NCBI RefSeq assembly: GCF_032884065.1 | Contig: NC_088872.1 | Location: 3,782,001-3,846,000, forward strand | Direction of reading: 5' to 3' | From: Artemia franciscana | Taxonomy: Eukaryota > Arthropoda > Branchiopoda > Anostraca > Artemiidae | DNA length: 64,000 nt | Translations under genes and position numbers: made by a program | Notes under the pieces: model-generated | Told to the model about the DNA's origin: nothing | Seen by the model: only the letters and a program-made list of their open reading frames with translations | Databases searched by the model: none | In this document: positions 22,945 to 34,705 of the stretch, in pieces | How positions within the stretch are numbered: position 1 is the first letter of the stretch | Layout of the letters: each line of letters starts with the position of its first letter

Positions 22945-25440
22945 GCAAAAACAAATAATCTATTGATCCATCCTTTTTCTTTTCTTCAATTCATAATTGA
23001 TTTTTTCATTATTCTACAAAATAACATCAAATATTATTCTTCTCCCTCTCTATTGTTTTATCTCCATTGCTCTGTCACTCTCACTTGCCCCTCCACCCAT
23101 CCTCTTATAATTGCTTTAATTCTTAGTTTTTCGATTATCTGACTCACCAAACTTAGAGAAAAAATAAATAACTACTCATGATTTGACAGCAATTTAGTTG
23201 TGCACAATCCTCCAAACATCAAAGGATATAAGGACAATCCACAAAAAAATAAAAAAATAATAATCCCACTTATTTGCAAATTTCAATAAAAAGGGACTGA
23301 AAAAAAATAGTTATACAAATTTTATAACAGTAAAAAAGAACTAGGAAAGCTTCTTATCTCTCTAATAGAAACAGATTGTAAAAAGAAAAAAAAAATGAGC
23401 ATTTTTATATATTTTTAACTCACGAATTTATATGTTTCAAGAACCATAGAATGAGAAAATTTTGCATTTGATATTCACTTTTCTAATTTATTGATAACTT
23501 TGCCGTGCCTATGAATAAGAAAATACTTCTTGGGTCACAAATCTATATTTTTTCAAGAATAAAAAAAAAAAAATACATTTGAGATTCAAAACTCCAGTTT
23601 CAAAACTACTTTTAATGAATCAAACTGATTTATTTAAATTTGTTTGGCGAACAATTCAAGTTAAAAAAAAGTTATGTCTAAATACTTCCGCTTTTCTCAA
23701 GTTTAAATGTTTGGCTCTTAATTCAAGTTTTAATATTGATTAGTGATATAATTCTAATAATATTATTAAAAAAATATCACTACTACTTTAATATATTGTT
23801 ACTTTAATATATTTTAATATATTTTATATATATATATTTTTTAATATATCAATCTATTTTAATAATTTACTTTAATATATTTTTGCGGCTACTTCAATAT
23901 ATTGTTATTAATGTATTATTGATATAATTATAATCAATAATTATATTATCAGTGGTAATATATTATTCTCCGGTGAAAACTGAAAAATAAACCTTTAGTT
24001 TCAAAAAATAAAATTTGATTAAAGATCGTAGCAAATTAAATAAAACATGTCGGTTCTTCCAAGTGGAAACGTATTACCTTCAGCAAGAAAGCAGGATTTG
24101 ATTTTGAATATATTTGCCAATGTTTCTTACTTCTATGCAGGGTGACGCCTTAGAAATTTCGGAATCAACTTTTTTTCTCATTTACTTCATTTTTTATTCA
24201 AAATGTAGTTTTGCTGTTATTCTTCAAGCACCCTCGGAACATAAGAAATTTTAAGGTGATAACCTCCCTTTTCTACATGGCGGTAGGGTGACAATTTTAG
24301 TACCTTAGTTTATTACACAAGGGGTGGGTGCAAGTCCAAAAATACTAAAAAGGGATAACTGATTTTTTACAATCGTAGTAATCTTTAGATTTTGATGGGG
24401 CACAAGAAGAACGAGCAAGAATACATTTTGATTTTAGGTAATCAGAATTTGTGTAGAAAACCAAAAAAAAAAAAAATTGAAAAGAAAAATATGTCAGAAA
24501 GAATCTAAAATTAAAATTATTATCATTATTTCATCTGTCATCTGTCCACTAACTTTTGTTTTATTTTGAACTTTTTCACCGATCAATTTTTGAAATCTTG
24601 TCGTCAAAGCAGCTTCCGTAATCTACGCTAATAAAATCTTTCAAAGTAATTAGATCTGCTTGTATTTTATCACAATTAGTATTTTTTTAAATAAAGCATC
24701 ACGAATATATTTGTTGTTTTTTTTTCAGCTATTGCAGTTTTTTTGCCATAAGGTGATGACTATATCAATAATGGGTATTTATTTTTGCGACAGGCAGGAT
24801 ATAAAAGAAAATAAATATAGGTTGCGTTCCTTTAGTTCCATGTGGTGCGATCCCATCCAAGCTTTACGGGTTAAGGTGATAGATTGTCAAACATAGTACT
24901 TTTTGGCCATCCATATGGGGCCAAACGAAAAGCTTGTCGTCCCCAAATGGAGTGAAAAGACATCATAAGTAAGGATATTCAGAAAATTGGAACTTTGTGG
25001 AGGGGTAAAAAGCAAAATCTGGTGGAGAACGAGCATACGTAGTTATGCTAATCTCAGGTGGCTTGATAATGCAATTATTTTCTAGTAGTAGCATTTGTAA
25101 TAAACAACAATGTATTTTAGAACCTGATTTGTTTCAAAATTTTCTGTATGAAGTTTCAAGCCAGTATAAAGAATAAAAGTTTTTGAATCACGATTACTAC
25201 AATTAGTCCCTCGGTGAAGACTAATTTTCACATTAATCATTCCTTGACAGCTCGGTTACTCTTTTCTAGCCCTTTTACATCCGGGCTAAAAAGGGGGGCT
25301 CTAAATCAGTTAGATAAGAAAGAGAAAGTCGAATCAAACATTGAAAAGAGATGTGCTATAATTTTTAATACGGATAAACAGTTTGGTTAGAGAATTCCTT
25401 AGTAGAAGAGATCGGATCCGGCTGAGAGAGCTAAAGACTA
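22945..25440. other. Gene B 3' region and intergenic; no gene recognised
   Basis: Highly AT-rich, with low-complexity TTTAATATA runs at 23780-23960. Nothing coding beyond short random frames. Confidence 0.5.
23163..23168 (+). promoter_or_regulatory. Candidate polyadenylation signal of gene B
   Basis: First AATAAA after the gene B stop, about 220 bp downstream. Chosen by position only. Confidence 0.35.
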
Positions 25441-27157
25441 TCAAACAGTTCGTGGTAACGAACTGTAGTAAGGAGCGACCCGGCTCAATAGTAACCAAAA
25501 CTCTAAAAAATGGAATTTTGATACCAATAGATACATCAAAAGAATCGCATTTTAATTCTGGTTTTAAATATATAAGTTTCATCAAGTTTAGTCTTACCCA
25601 TCAAAAGTTACGAGCCTGAGAAAATTTGCGTTATTTTAGAAAATAGGGGGAAACGCCTCCTAAAAGTCATAGAATCTTAACGAAAATCACATCATCAGAT
25701 TCAGCGTATCAGAGAACCCTACTGTAGAAGTTTCAAGCTCCTATCTACAAAAATGTGGAATTTTGCATTTTTTGCCAGAAGGCAGATCACGGATGTGTGT
25801 TTATTTGTTTTTTTGTTTTTTTGTTTTTTCTTTTTCCCAGGGGTGATTGTATCGACCCAGTTGTCCTAGAATGTTGCAAGAGGGTTCATTCTAACGGAAA
25901 TGAAAAGTTCTAGTGCCCTTTTTAAGTGACCAAAAAAATTGGAGGGCATCTAGGCCCCCTCCCACGCTAATTATTTTCCCATAGTCAACGGATCAAAATT
26001 CTGAGATAGCCATTTTATTCAGCTTAGTCGAAAAACTTTATAACTATGTCTTTGGGGACGACTTACTCCCCCACAGTCCCCGTGGGAGGGGCAACAAGTT
26101 ACAAACTTTGACCTGTGCTTACATATAGTAATGGTTATTGGGAAGTATACAGGCGTTTTCAGGAGGATTTTTTGGTTTGGGGGAGGGGTTGAGAAGAGGG
26201 GGATATGCTGGGGGAACTTTCCTTAGAGAATTTGTAATGGGAGAAGAAAATTTCCATGAAGGGAGAGCAGGATATAGGCTACTAGCATTATTTAAAAAAA
26301 AACAATTAAAAAATAAAAGTGAAAAAGCTTTTTCAGCTGGAAGTAAGGAACAGCAATAAAACTTAAAACAAACAGAAATTATTACCCATATGAGGGGCTC
26401 ACCTCCTTCTAATACCTCGCTCTTTACGCTAAAGTATTTTCAGTAATTTCAACTACTTATTCTACGGCTTTTGTGATTCAGGGGGTCATTCTTAATGAGT
26501 TGGGATAAAATTTAAGCTTTAGTGTAAAGAGCGAGGTACTGACGATGGGGCGAATCCCCTCATATATGTAATAAAAACATGAGAATACAAAAGTTCTTTA
26601 CGTAAGCTAATTTATAAGTTACGTAAATCTTTTACCAATAAAAAGATTCGTAAAAAATTAAAAGTTCTAGTTGCCTTTTTAATTAACCAAAAAATCGGGG
26701 GGCAACTAGGTTTCGTCCCCCGCTCTTTTTTCTCAAAATCATTCGATCAAAATTATGAGAAAGCCATTAAGCCAAAAAAAAAAATATGTAAATTTCGTTT
26801 TGATTATTCCTCTGCGGAGAGCCAAAATCAAAACATGCACTGATTCAAAAACGTTCAGAAATTAAATAAAAAAACAAGTTTTTTTAACTGAAAGTGAGGA
26901 GCGACATTAAAACTTAAAACGCACAGAAATTACTTCGTATATGAAAGAGGCTGCTTCCTCATCAACGCCCCGCTCTTTACGCTAAAGTTTTTTACTGTTT
27001 TAAAAAGAAGAATTGAGAGAAAGAGTCAAACTTTAGCGTAAAGAGCGGGGCGTTGATGAGGAAGCAGCCTCTTTCATATACGAAGTAATTTCTGTGCGTT
27101 TTAAGTTTTAATGTCGCTCCTTACTTTCAGTTAAAAAAACTTGTTTTTTTATTTAAT
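25441..27157 (+). mobile_element. Family P element, full-length
   Basis: Runs from TCAAACAGTTCGTGG to ATTTAAT, 1.72 kb, the best plus-strand reference copy. Order: terminal hairpin; GAGCGACCCGGCTCAATAG; module X near 25900-26030 (GTTCTAGTGCCC…TTGGAGGGCATC); an arm-like AAGGAACAGCAATAAAAC block; module X' near 26660-26780 (GTTCTAGTTGCC…GGGGGGCAACTAGG); terminal palindrome. No open frame of note. It belongs to a second subfamily, with palindrome arms different from those at 8750, 14785 and 31963. Confidence 0.9.
26861..27157. repeat. Family P palindrome 4
   Basis: The arms match almost perfectly: GCTTCCTCATCAACGCCCCG pairs with CGGGGCGTTGATGAGGAAGC. The loop ends GAGAGAAAGAGTCAAAC, in the forward orientation relative to the element. 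Confidence 0.95.
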
Positions 27158-28877
27158 AGCCAAAAGAGTTCATAGGAGGACCATGGAGGCGAACACGATT
27201 ATAACTCAAGGAAATGGTATTATTTGAGGGATAAGAGACTGTTATTGGCTTCTTAAAGTTGACAACCTTATATTTATTACTAAACTAAGTCTCTATTTCC
27301 ACACTGATAATTACCACAAGTTAGCTTAAGAAGCTTCCGTCTGATTTTCAGCCACCCTATGAAAACTGTGATTGAAGTCATTTTAAGAGGCCACCCTCTC
27401 AAATAGCTTCAACTACAATAGGCTTAAAACTATGTACAGAGCCACAAATCCCAGAGCAATGACCGCAAAATACTCCTGGTACATTCACTAAAAGTTTTAA
27501 TTGATTGAATTGAATTAATTAAGCCGGCTTGGAACCACTACCATCTAGATACCTAAGGATGGTACGGCTCACGAGTGTAGAACGACATCTGATGTAATTA
27601 TTAGGTGGATAGCCTGTTTATAGGGGACAGGTATGCAGTTATCTACATCAAGCAAACTATATATACCGGCAGAAAATTTCATTTGAAGGAATCATATACG
27701 AGTCAAACTGGACGTCATCTAAATCAGAGTATTCATAAAATCAATACCATTGGTGTCCTGATAATAGTGACGCAATAATGACTTTTATATGCGAATCCCT
27801 CCGAATTAAGTATCCCTCCGAATTTTAATTACGACACTTTTATCATCAGCTTCTTCCAGGCCCAGGTGCTTGTTATGTAATAGGGAATGTTTTAACTAAT
27901 TTTATCCAAAAATGACTTTTACCTAAGAATAATTCTACTTAATTTTACCCAAGAATTTTTGCCTAAGGGTTTTTTCGAGTGTTTAAAAAACCTTCAGGGT
28001 GCCCACAAAATCAGGATTTCTTTGAATGTTTTTAAAAAAAGAACTTCATATGCCTGCCAAGTCAGGATATCTTTGCATGTTATGTAACAGAGTTTGTTTG
28101 TCAGGTAATAGCTTTTGCCTACTTTTGAATCTTACGTAGTAAGCCTAGGACTTGTTAGAGTCCACTAGTTAAACGAGTAATCCCTGGTTGTAACTGAGGA
28201 TACATCCACGTGAGATGTTACGTAATGACAATGAACATGTGGGTTGTTACATAATACTTAATTAGATTTCATTTTCTTTCGAGGTATTTTTCTTTTTTTC
28301 TCAAGGAACCTTTATAATCTAAATACTTTTGTCCGCATTAGGATTCAAATACAAGACCAAATATTTGCCCCCATGACCAGACTAGAGCCTTGACCATCTG
28401 GACCAAAAATTGTTGATAATGTTTTGATTCGGCTAATACTTTCAACGCTATAACTTGTTGAAAGTAAGAAAAATTCCCCATCCCCGCTTGCTAGAATGAA
28501 TAAAAGGATTGCATGCTCCCATATGAATGCAATTATTGACCTGCTGGGGGGGGGGAATTGATTACTAGAAATTGCTTACATTCGATATGCACCTGCATGT
28601 TAAATAATGCTTTAGAGGATATTATCAGATAATACTTGGGCCTGTTCATAACGCATTATTTAGTAATAGAGTCTTTTACTCTATTGTAACTTGAATGTGC
28701 TATCAGAGATGAAATAAAAGCAAGAGTATCGCTATGGTTAGAACATAGTACACCTTCATATATGATTAAAAGTATTTTTTTCCTCTTCACTACACAGAAT
28801 TTAGCACTTATATTAAAAACAGTCCTGAACGAGCATACGTATGTAAATAGGCTTCAAGATGTTACATAGCACTGGCT
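27158..28877. other. No gene recognised
   Basis: AT-rich intergenic sequence with a G9 run near 28550. Nothing coding seen. Confidence 0.45.
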
Positions 28878-30060
28878 TTAGATATCTCACTGCATAAATT
28901 ATTACCTATCGAAGTTTTATCCTGGAGCAAGAATTCTCAAAGATAAAAACTTTTATCGTACATACAAATTTCATTAATAAAACAAACTTACAGGGATTAT
29001 TAAAACCAGAAAAAAACAATTAAAACACCACAAACAAAAAACGAAAGGTGAAAAAAGCTTATAAAGGATAAAATATAATAAAAAAGAACCATGAGCTAAA
29101 GAAAGCTGGGTACCCTCACAACCATTTCCAGGGAAGGTTGTTATTAAAGTTGTTATTAAAGTTGAAGGTTGATAAATTGAAACCATATTAAGAGGTATTT
29201 CTGAGAAGTTTTAATGAAATTGGCATCATTTTTGATGCCATTTTTGATGACATTTTTGCATTTCTGCAAAAATTATTGAGACGGTTATTTCTGAGACGTT
29301 TCAATAAAAATGCCAATACCACGCTTCTTTGAGCCAAGGCTATGCATATTTCACGCCACCGTGACAATTTGTGGCTGCCCCTCTAGCATTAGATATTTCA
29401 TTACGTGAATGATAATGTATCTAAGTTTTATCTTGGAACAAGAAATTTGAAAGATGCGAACTTTTTTCGTATATGAATAAAAACAGATTTACAAGTCTAA
29501 TTAAAACACAAAAAGCAACTAAAAAACAACAAATGAAAAAAACAAAAGGCAAAAAAACTTACAAAGGATAAAATATAAACAAAAAGAACCACGAGTTAAG
29601 AAAAGGTGGTAACCCTAGCAAGTAATTCAAGTGGGGGACCTAGAAAGCAATCTCACCGGCCCCCTAGCAATCAATCTCACCAGTACCTTAGCATCCAGTT
29701 CCACCAGGCCCCTAACAACCAACTTCATCGTTCTCTAGTAACCAATTCCACAGGCAATGATAAATGTAAGACCATGAATATCCACATCACCGTGACAATA
29801 TGTGGCTAGCCCACCTTAGCAAGCAATTCCTCAGAAGGGGTGGTCTTGACGAAAATGCATCGTTTCTATTGCTCTATTGGATTTTTGCATTCGGTTATTT
29901 TGAGATATTTTAATGACTATGCCACGTTTCTTTGAGCCAAGACTATGCATATTCAACCCACCGTAACAATATGTGACTGCCCATCTCTAGAGTTAGATAT
30001 TTTATTACGTAAATGATTTTGTATCGAAGTTTTATCCTGGAACAATAAATCTAAAAGACA
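28878..30060. repeat. Diverged tandem duplication, about 511-604-bp unit
   Basis: TTAGATAT followed by an AAGTTTTATCCTGG-type block recurs at 28878, 29389 and 29993. Between them lie matching blocks: AAAAACAATTAAAACACCAC / AAAAGCAACTAAAAAACAAC, then GGATAAAATATAA with AAAAAGAACCA. The third unit is cut off at about 30060 by a family P fragment. Confidence 0.8.
29637..29757 (+). repeat. Minisatellite of about 24-25 bp, five units
   Basis: Degenerate units of the type CCCTAGCAACCAATTCCACC. It accounts for most of the extra length of the second tandem unit around it. Confidence 0.75.
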
Positions 30061-30084
30061 TGGTGATGTCTTTATGGTGATGTC

Positions 30085-30995
30085 AATATGGTGAGAGGGC
30101 TTATTGGAATGGAAATTAAAAGTTCTAGTGCCCTTGTTAAGTGACCACACAGATAGGAGGGCAGCCTAACCCCCTCCCCACCCCTTTTTTCCAAAAAGTC
30201 ATCTGATGAAAATCTTGAGATAGCCATTTTGATCGTCATAGTTGAAAGGCCCAATAACTGTGCCTTTGAAAATAACTTGACCCCTCCCCCCACGAGCCCC
30301 AGAAGGTCTTTAAGTCATAGAATTCGCCCTGGGCGGAGGGGGCTATCTTTCTGCTGGGGGTTTTTCCACGAGGGAATTTTCAATGGGGATGGAAGTTTCC
30401 AGGGAGTAAACTTGTCAAGGGAACTGTACAGGGGGGAAATTTGTCAGAATTCTTACACAAAATGCTTTTTAAAAGTCTTGCTTTATCTTTTCCGTCAAAA
30501 TTTTACACGTTGATTTGTTAAGATTAATTGCCCAGGATAAATTTTCACCGGGATTGAATTATCTAGAGGATATATCCGTGGGGAGGCGAATTTTTCTGTG
30601 CTGCTGGGGCCAGATTTCCTGGATTGCTTAAAAACGATCAGATTTTTAAATAAAAAAAGAAGATTTTATCAACTGATAGTAAGGAGCAACATTAAACTTA
30701 AAACAAACAGAAATTATTACGTGTATTAGGGGATTGCCCCCTCCTCATCACCTTGCTCTTCACGGTAAAGTTTAAATTTTGCCCCAATTCCCTAGGAACG
30801 ACTCTTGAACCACAAGGGTCGTTTAATTACAACAATAGGAAGTTTTTATAAAAGTAATAAAAAACTTTATCGTAAAGAGATAGGTTTTGAGGAAGGGGAA
30901 TCCCCTTCACACACGTAAGAATTTGTGTTCGTTTTAAGTTTCAATATTACTCCTTACTTAAAGTTGAAAAAATTTGTTCTCTTTTAATTTAATCT
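30085..30995 (+). mobile_element. Family P element, diverged internal and 3' part
   Basis: Shares AAAAGTTCTAGTGCCCTTG, GTGACCACACAGATAGGAGG, an AAGTAAGGAGCAAC arm, TCAATATTACTCCTTACTTA and the TTTTAATTTAAT end. The 5' end is lost. The arms are much worn. Confidence 0.7.
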
Positions 30996-31371
30996 ACTTA
31001 AGAACTGATACCAAAATTGTTGTTTTTAGTACTATATCATGCCTTCGGATGGTAAAATTGATAAAAAGAACGTAGGTATGAGCAATAGCTTTCAAATAGA
31101 ACATTAAACGTTACTGTAAAAGTTCCAGTAGTTCAATAGCCTAAGACCTTCCACTTAAGACGTAGCCCCATAAGTGCTGTTTTTAGTTCCATTTGGATCT
31201 TGTTGATGATGGAATTTATAGGAAGGTCGTAGATACAAGCAATATCTTTTATTTGAACTACTAAAAATTTGTCTAATATGCCTGCATTATAATTACGTCC
31301 AACAACAATACGACCATACTGATATTGATACGTCTGATACCATACAGCATACACCCCTTTCCCAAGGGATT

Positions 31372-31660
31372 ATGGAAGGCCGTTTTGGCTGAGTGGTTGG
31401 CACGCTGGCGTGGGAATTCTGTGTCCAAAAGGGAAGGGGTTCAATCCCAGTTGTGACCAGTTATTTAGTTTGGGCCAGAGTCGACCCAACTCTAAATGGG
31501 CACCTGGATAAATCTGGGGAAGGAAAGCGGGAAGGGTGTGTGAAAGCACAGGATGGTTGGACCCCCCCCCCAACGCACTTCCTGGCTGAAGGGCCATGAA
31601 ACAGAGATCAGCACCACCGGTTTGAGCCTTAAGGGTCTAGTGCCGTCTTATTTACCTTTT
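31372..31660 (+). mobile_element. tRNA-derived SINE
   Basis: An RNA polymerase III A box TGGCTGAGTGGTTGG at 31386-31400 and a B box GGTTCAATCCC at 31438-31448 lie within a tRNA-like head. A SINE body with GGGCACCTGGATAAATCTGG follows. The 3' end is not sharp, about 31640-31660. Open frames on both strands here are fortuitous. Confidence 0.8.
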
Positions 31661-31684
31661 ACTTTTTTAAAAGGGAGTATGGAG

Positions 31685-31890
31685 GGTCATATCATCACCA
31701 AAACCATAGATATTGGACCTTTGAACTATTTTGAACAAATTGGCTATCTCAAAATTTTAATTGGGTAGCTTTGGGGAGAGAAACTTTAAGAGGGGGAGGG
31801 GGCTAGTCACCCTCCAATCTTTTTGTTCACTTAAAAAGAACACTAGCGGATGTAATTTCCGTTCAAATGAGCCATTAAACATCTCTCTAT
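31685..31890 (-). mobile_element. Family P fragment
   Basis: Matches the inner module on the minus strand (AACAAATTGGCTATCTCAAA, CACCCTCCAATCTTTTTGTT). It lies between the SINE and the full copy at 31963. Confidence 0.65.
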
Positions 31891-31962
31891 CATGTTTTAG
31901 TCATTTGCTAGCTCTGGTGGAAAAAAAGGAAAAATTAAAGGAGACATCAGTGCTACCCATGA

Positions 31963-32265
31963 ATTAAATAAAAAAAGAACTAATTTTTTTAGCTGAAAGT
32001 AAGGAGCGACATTAAAACTTAAAACGAACAGAAATTACTCCGTATATGAAATGGATTGTCCCCTCCGCGATGCCTCGCTCTTTACGCAAAAGCTTTTAAT
32101 TGTTTTAAAAAGTAGAATTGTGGCAAAGAGTCAAACTTTAGCGTAAAGAGCGAGGGATTGCGGAGGGGACAACCCATTTCATATACGGAGTAATTTCTGT
32201 TCGTTTTAAGTTTTAATGTCGCTCCTTACTTTCAGCTAAAAAAATTAGTTTTTTTTTATTTAATT
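31963..32265. repeat. Family P palindrome 5
   Basis: The arm core CCCCTCCGCGATGCCTCG pairs with CGAGGGATTGCGGAGGGG with two mismatches. The loop is reversed relative to the element's direction. Confidence 0.9.
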
Positions 32266-33591
32266 TCTGAACGTTTTTTAATTAATGCATGTTTGGTTTT
32301 GGCTCTCCGCACATAAATTATTAAAATGAAATTTGTATATTAATTCTTTTTCGGCTAAATGGCTTTCTCTTAGTTTTGATCAGACGATTTTGAGAAATAA
32401 AGGGTGGAGAAGGAGGCCTACTTGCCCTCCAATTTTTCTTTTACTTAAAAAGGCAACTAGAACTTTAAATTTTTAACGAACGTTTTTATTAGTAAAAAAT
32501 ATGCGTAACTTAAGAATTAACTTACGTAACAAACTTTCATAACCTTATATTTTTATTATGTATACGAGGGGGTTTGTACCCTCGTTAATACCTCGCTCTT
32601 TACACTAAATCGTAAGTTTTGTCCCAATTCCTTAAGAATGACCCCTGAATCAGAAAGGCCGCAGAATAAATAGTTGAAATTACTAAAAATACTTTAGCAT
32701 AAAGAGCAAGGTATTTATCTCCTCCTAAACACCTCGCTCTTTATGCTAAAGTATTTTTAGAACCCCTCAAATTCGTAATAATCTCTGTTTGTTTTAAGTT
32801 TCAATGCTACTTCTTCCTTTCATCTGAAAAAACGTTTTCATGTTTATTTTTCATTGTTTTATTATAGTAATGCTAGAGAATCCTGCCCCCTTTTCATTGA
32901 ATTTTTCTTCCCCCATGACAGATTCCTCCAATGAAAGATCCTCCAACATAGCCCCCTCTCCTCAGCCCCACCCCCAAACAAAATAAAATCCCCCTGAAAA
33001 CGTCTTTACACTTCCCAATAACCATTACTATATGTAAACACTGGTCAAAGTTTGTAACTTGCAGGCCCTCCCCCAGGGATTTTGGGGGAGTAAGTCATCC
33101 CCAAAGACATAGTTATTATGGTTTTCGACTATGTTGAACAAAATGGCTATCTCAAAATTTTGATCCGTTGACTTTGGGATAAAAATGAGGGTGGGAGGGG
33201 GCCTAGATGCCCTCCGATTTTTTTGGTCACTTAAAAAGGGCACTAGAACTTTTCATTTCCGTTAGAATAAGCCCTCTTGAGAAAAAATAAACACGCACCA
33301 GTGATTTGTCTTCTGGCAAAAAATGCAAAATTCCACATTTTTGTAGATAGGAGCTTGAAACTTCTACAGTAGGGTTCTCTGATACGCTGAATCCGATGGT
33401 GCCATTTTGGTGCCGATGGTGCGACTTTTGATGGGTAAGACTAAACTTGATGAAACTTATATATTAAAAATCAGCATTAAAATGCGATTCTTTTGATGTA
33501 GCTATTGATATCAAAATTCAATTTTTTAGAGTTTTGGTTACTATTGAGCCGGGTCGCTCCTTACTACAGTTCGTTACCACGAACTGTTTGA
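31963..33591 (-). mobile_element. Family P element, near full-length
   Basis: 1.63 kb. The 5' end TCAAACAGTTCGTGG is at the right, the palindrome at the left. It is the same subfamily as the copies at 8750 and 13163, with the same extra small palindrome (32691-32757). A small internal loss near 33275-33430 shortens it. Flanks show no target duplication. Confidence 0.9.
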
Positions 33592-34481
33592 AAAAGATGA
33601 TATGCCCTGGTGTTCAAGGTGGAGGACCGTAGTTGTCCTACGGAAGTTTTTCCACCATGCTGATTCCAATGGTACACTTTTTATTTTGATCTGGCGCCAA
33701 TCTCAAAGGGTTTAAGGCTCTTTTTCGAAATCGCCATAGATTTCTTTTCGGACTACACTTTTACTTTTAACATTAACTGAAACAATAGTTACCATTCCTG
33801 ATTCAGTGTCAAATCCGAAGTTTTTATTCCAATTGGCAGTTTTTTTCAAAACGAGTTTTCAGTTTTTTGTTACTATGGTTCTTTCTTTAACTAGTTGCTG
33901 TGGTTCGTTCTTGTAGTTCGTTCTTTACTAGGTTGCAGCTATTGCTGTGACAATGATGAGTCTGCATATTAGGGGTTACCACACCAGGTTGGCTCTGTTA
34001 ATGTGTATAATGTTACAAGACTCCCTTTGTACAATTTGGGTCACCATTACACCAGGCTGCTCCTTGCTTACGGTTTGTTCCTACGATCTCTTTGACTTGC
34101 TTTATATACTTGTCATCAAAATCTGAACAGATTGGATCTATAGCCTACGAAAACTGATTTTATACATTTTGATTTATATACTTTATGTTCTCGCCAAAAT
34201 CTTAATAGGTTTAACCTTTGTTCCATGAAAATTCACTTCATTTTGGCCGCTAATTATTCTCTTTTGAATCCTATGATTTTTGTCATTTATGACCAATTTT
34301 TGAAGTTTGAACTTTGAAATGATAAGGGTTGAACTAAACCGAACCTTGTCACATCGAACAGAACACATCTTGACAGCGAAATGTATTTATTGTGGAATTG
34401 AACACGAATTCACTTCAACCGATCGATCTAACCATGAGTTTTATTTTTGTTGAAAGATTTTAAATCCAAGCTAAATGTGTA
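33592..34481. other. No gene recognised
   Basis: AT-rich intergenic DNA with no clear motif on either strand. Confidence 0.45.
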
Positions 34482-34705
34482 GGAACTTGCACTAGTGTCG
34501 ACGAAAAAACGTGAAGCTTGGCAGTTTTTCATTGTAATAATGAGAATAGTCAATTTACTTAGCGTAATTGGTAAAATTAGGGTAATAATAAGGGTCTGCT
34601 CTTAAGTCCTGACAAAAAAATGATTACAGAGCTTGAAAATACCAAGCGTCGCCAAATGCTAGATGGCGTTGTTAGTTTTTTTTTGTCGACACTAGTGCAA
34701 GTTCC
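34482..34705. mobile_element. MITE with 21-bp perfect inverted repeats
   Basis: The ends are exact inverted copies over 21 nt (GGAACTTGCACTAGTG then TCGAC at the left; reverse complement at 34685-34705). The total is 224 bp with no coding capacity. The inner flank carries GCCAAATGCTAGATGGCGTT. A diverged relative lies at 6221-6472, and one similar end at about 35220-35275 (GCCAAACGCTATAGCG, GGCGCTAGCGTCAGTTTCC). Confidence 0.8.
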
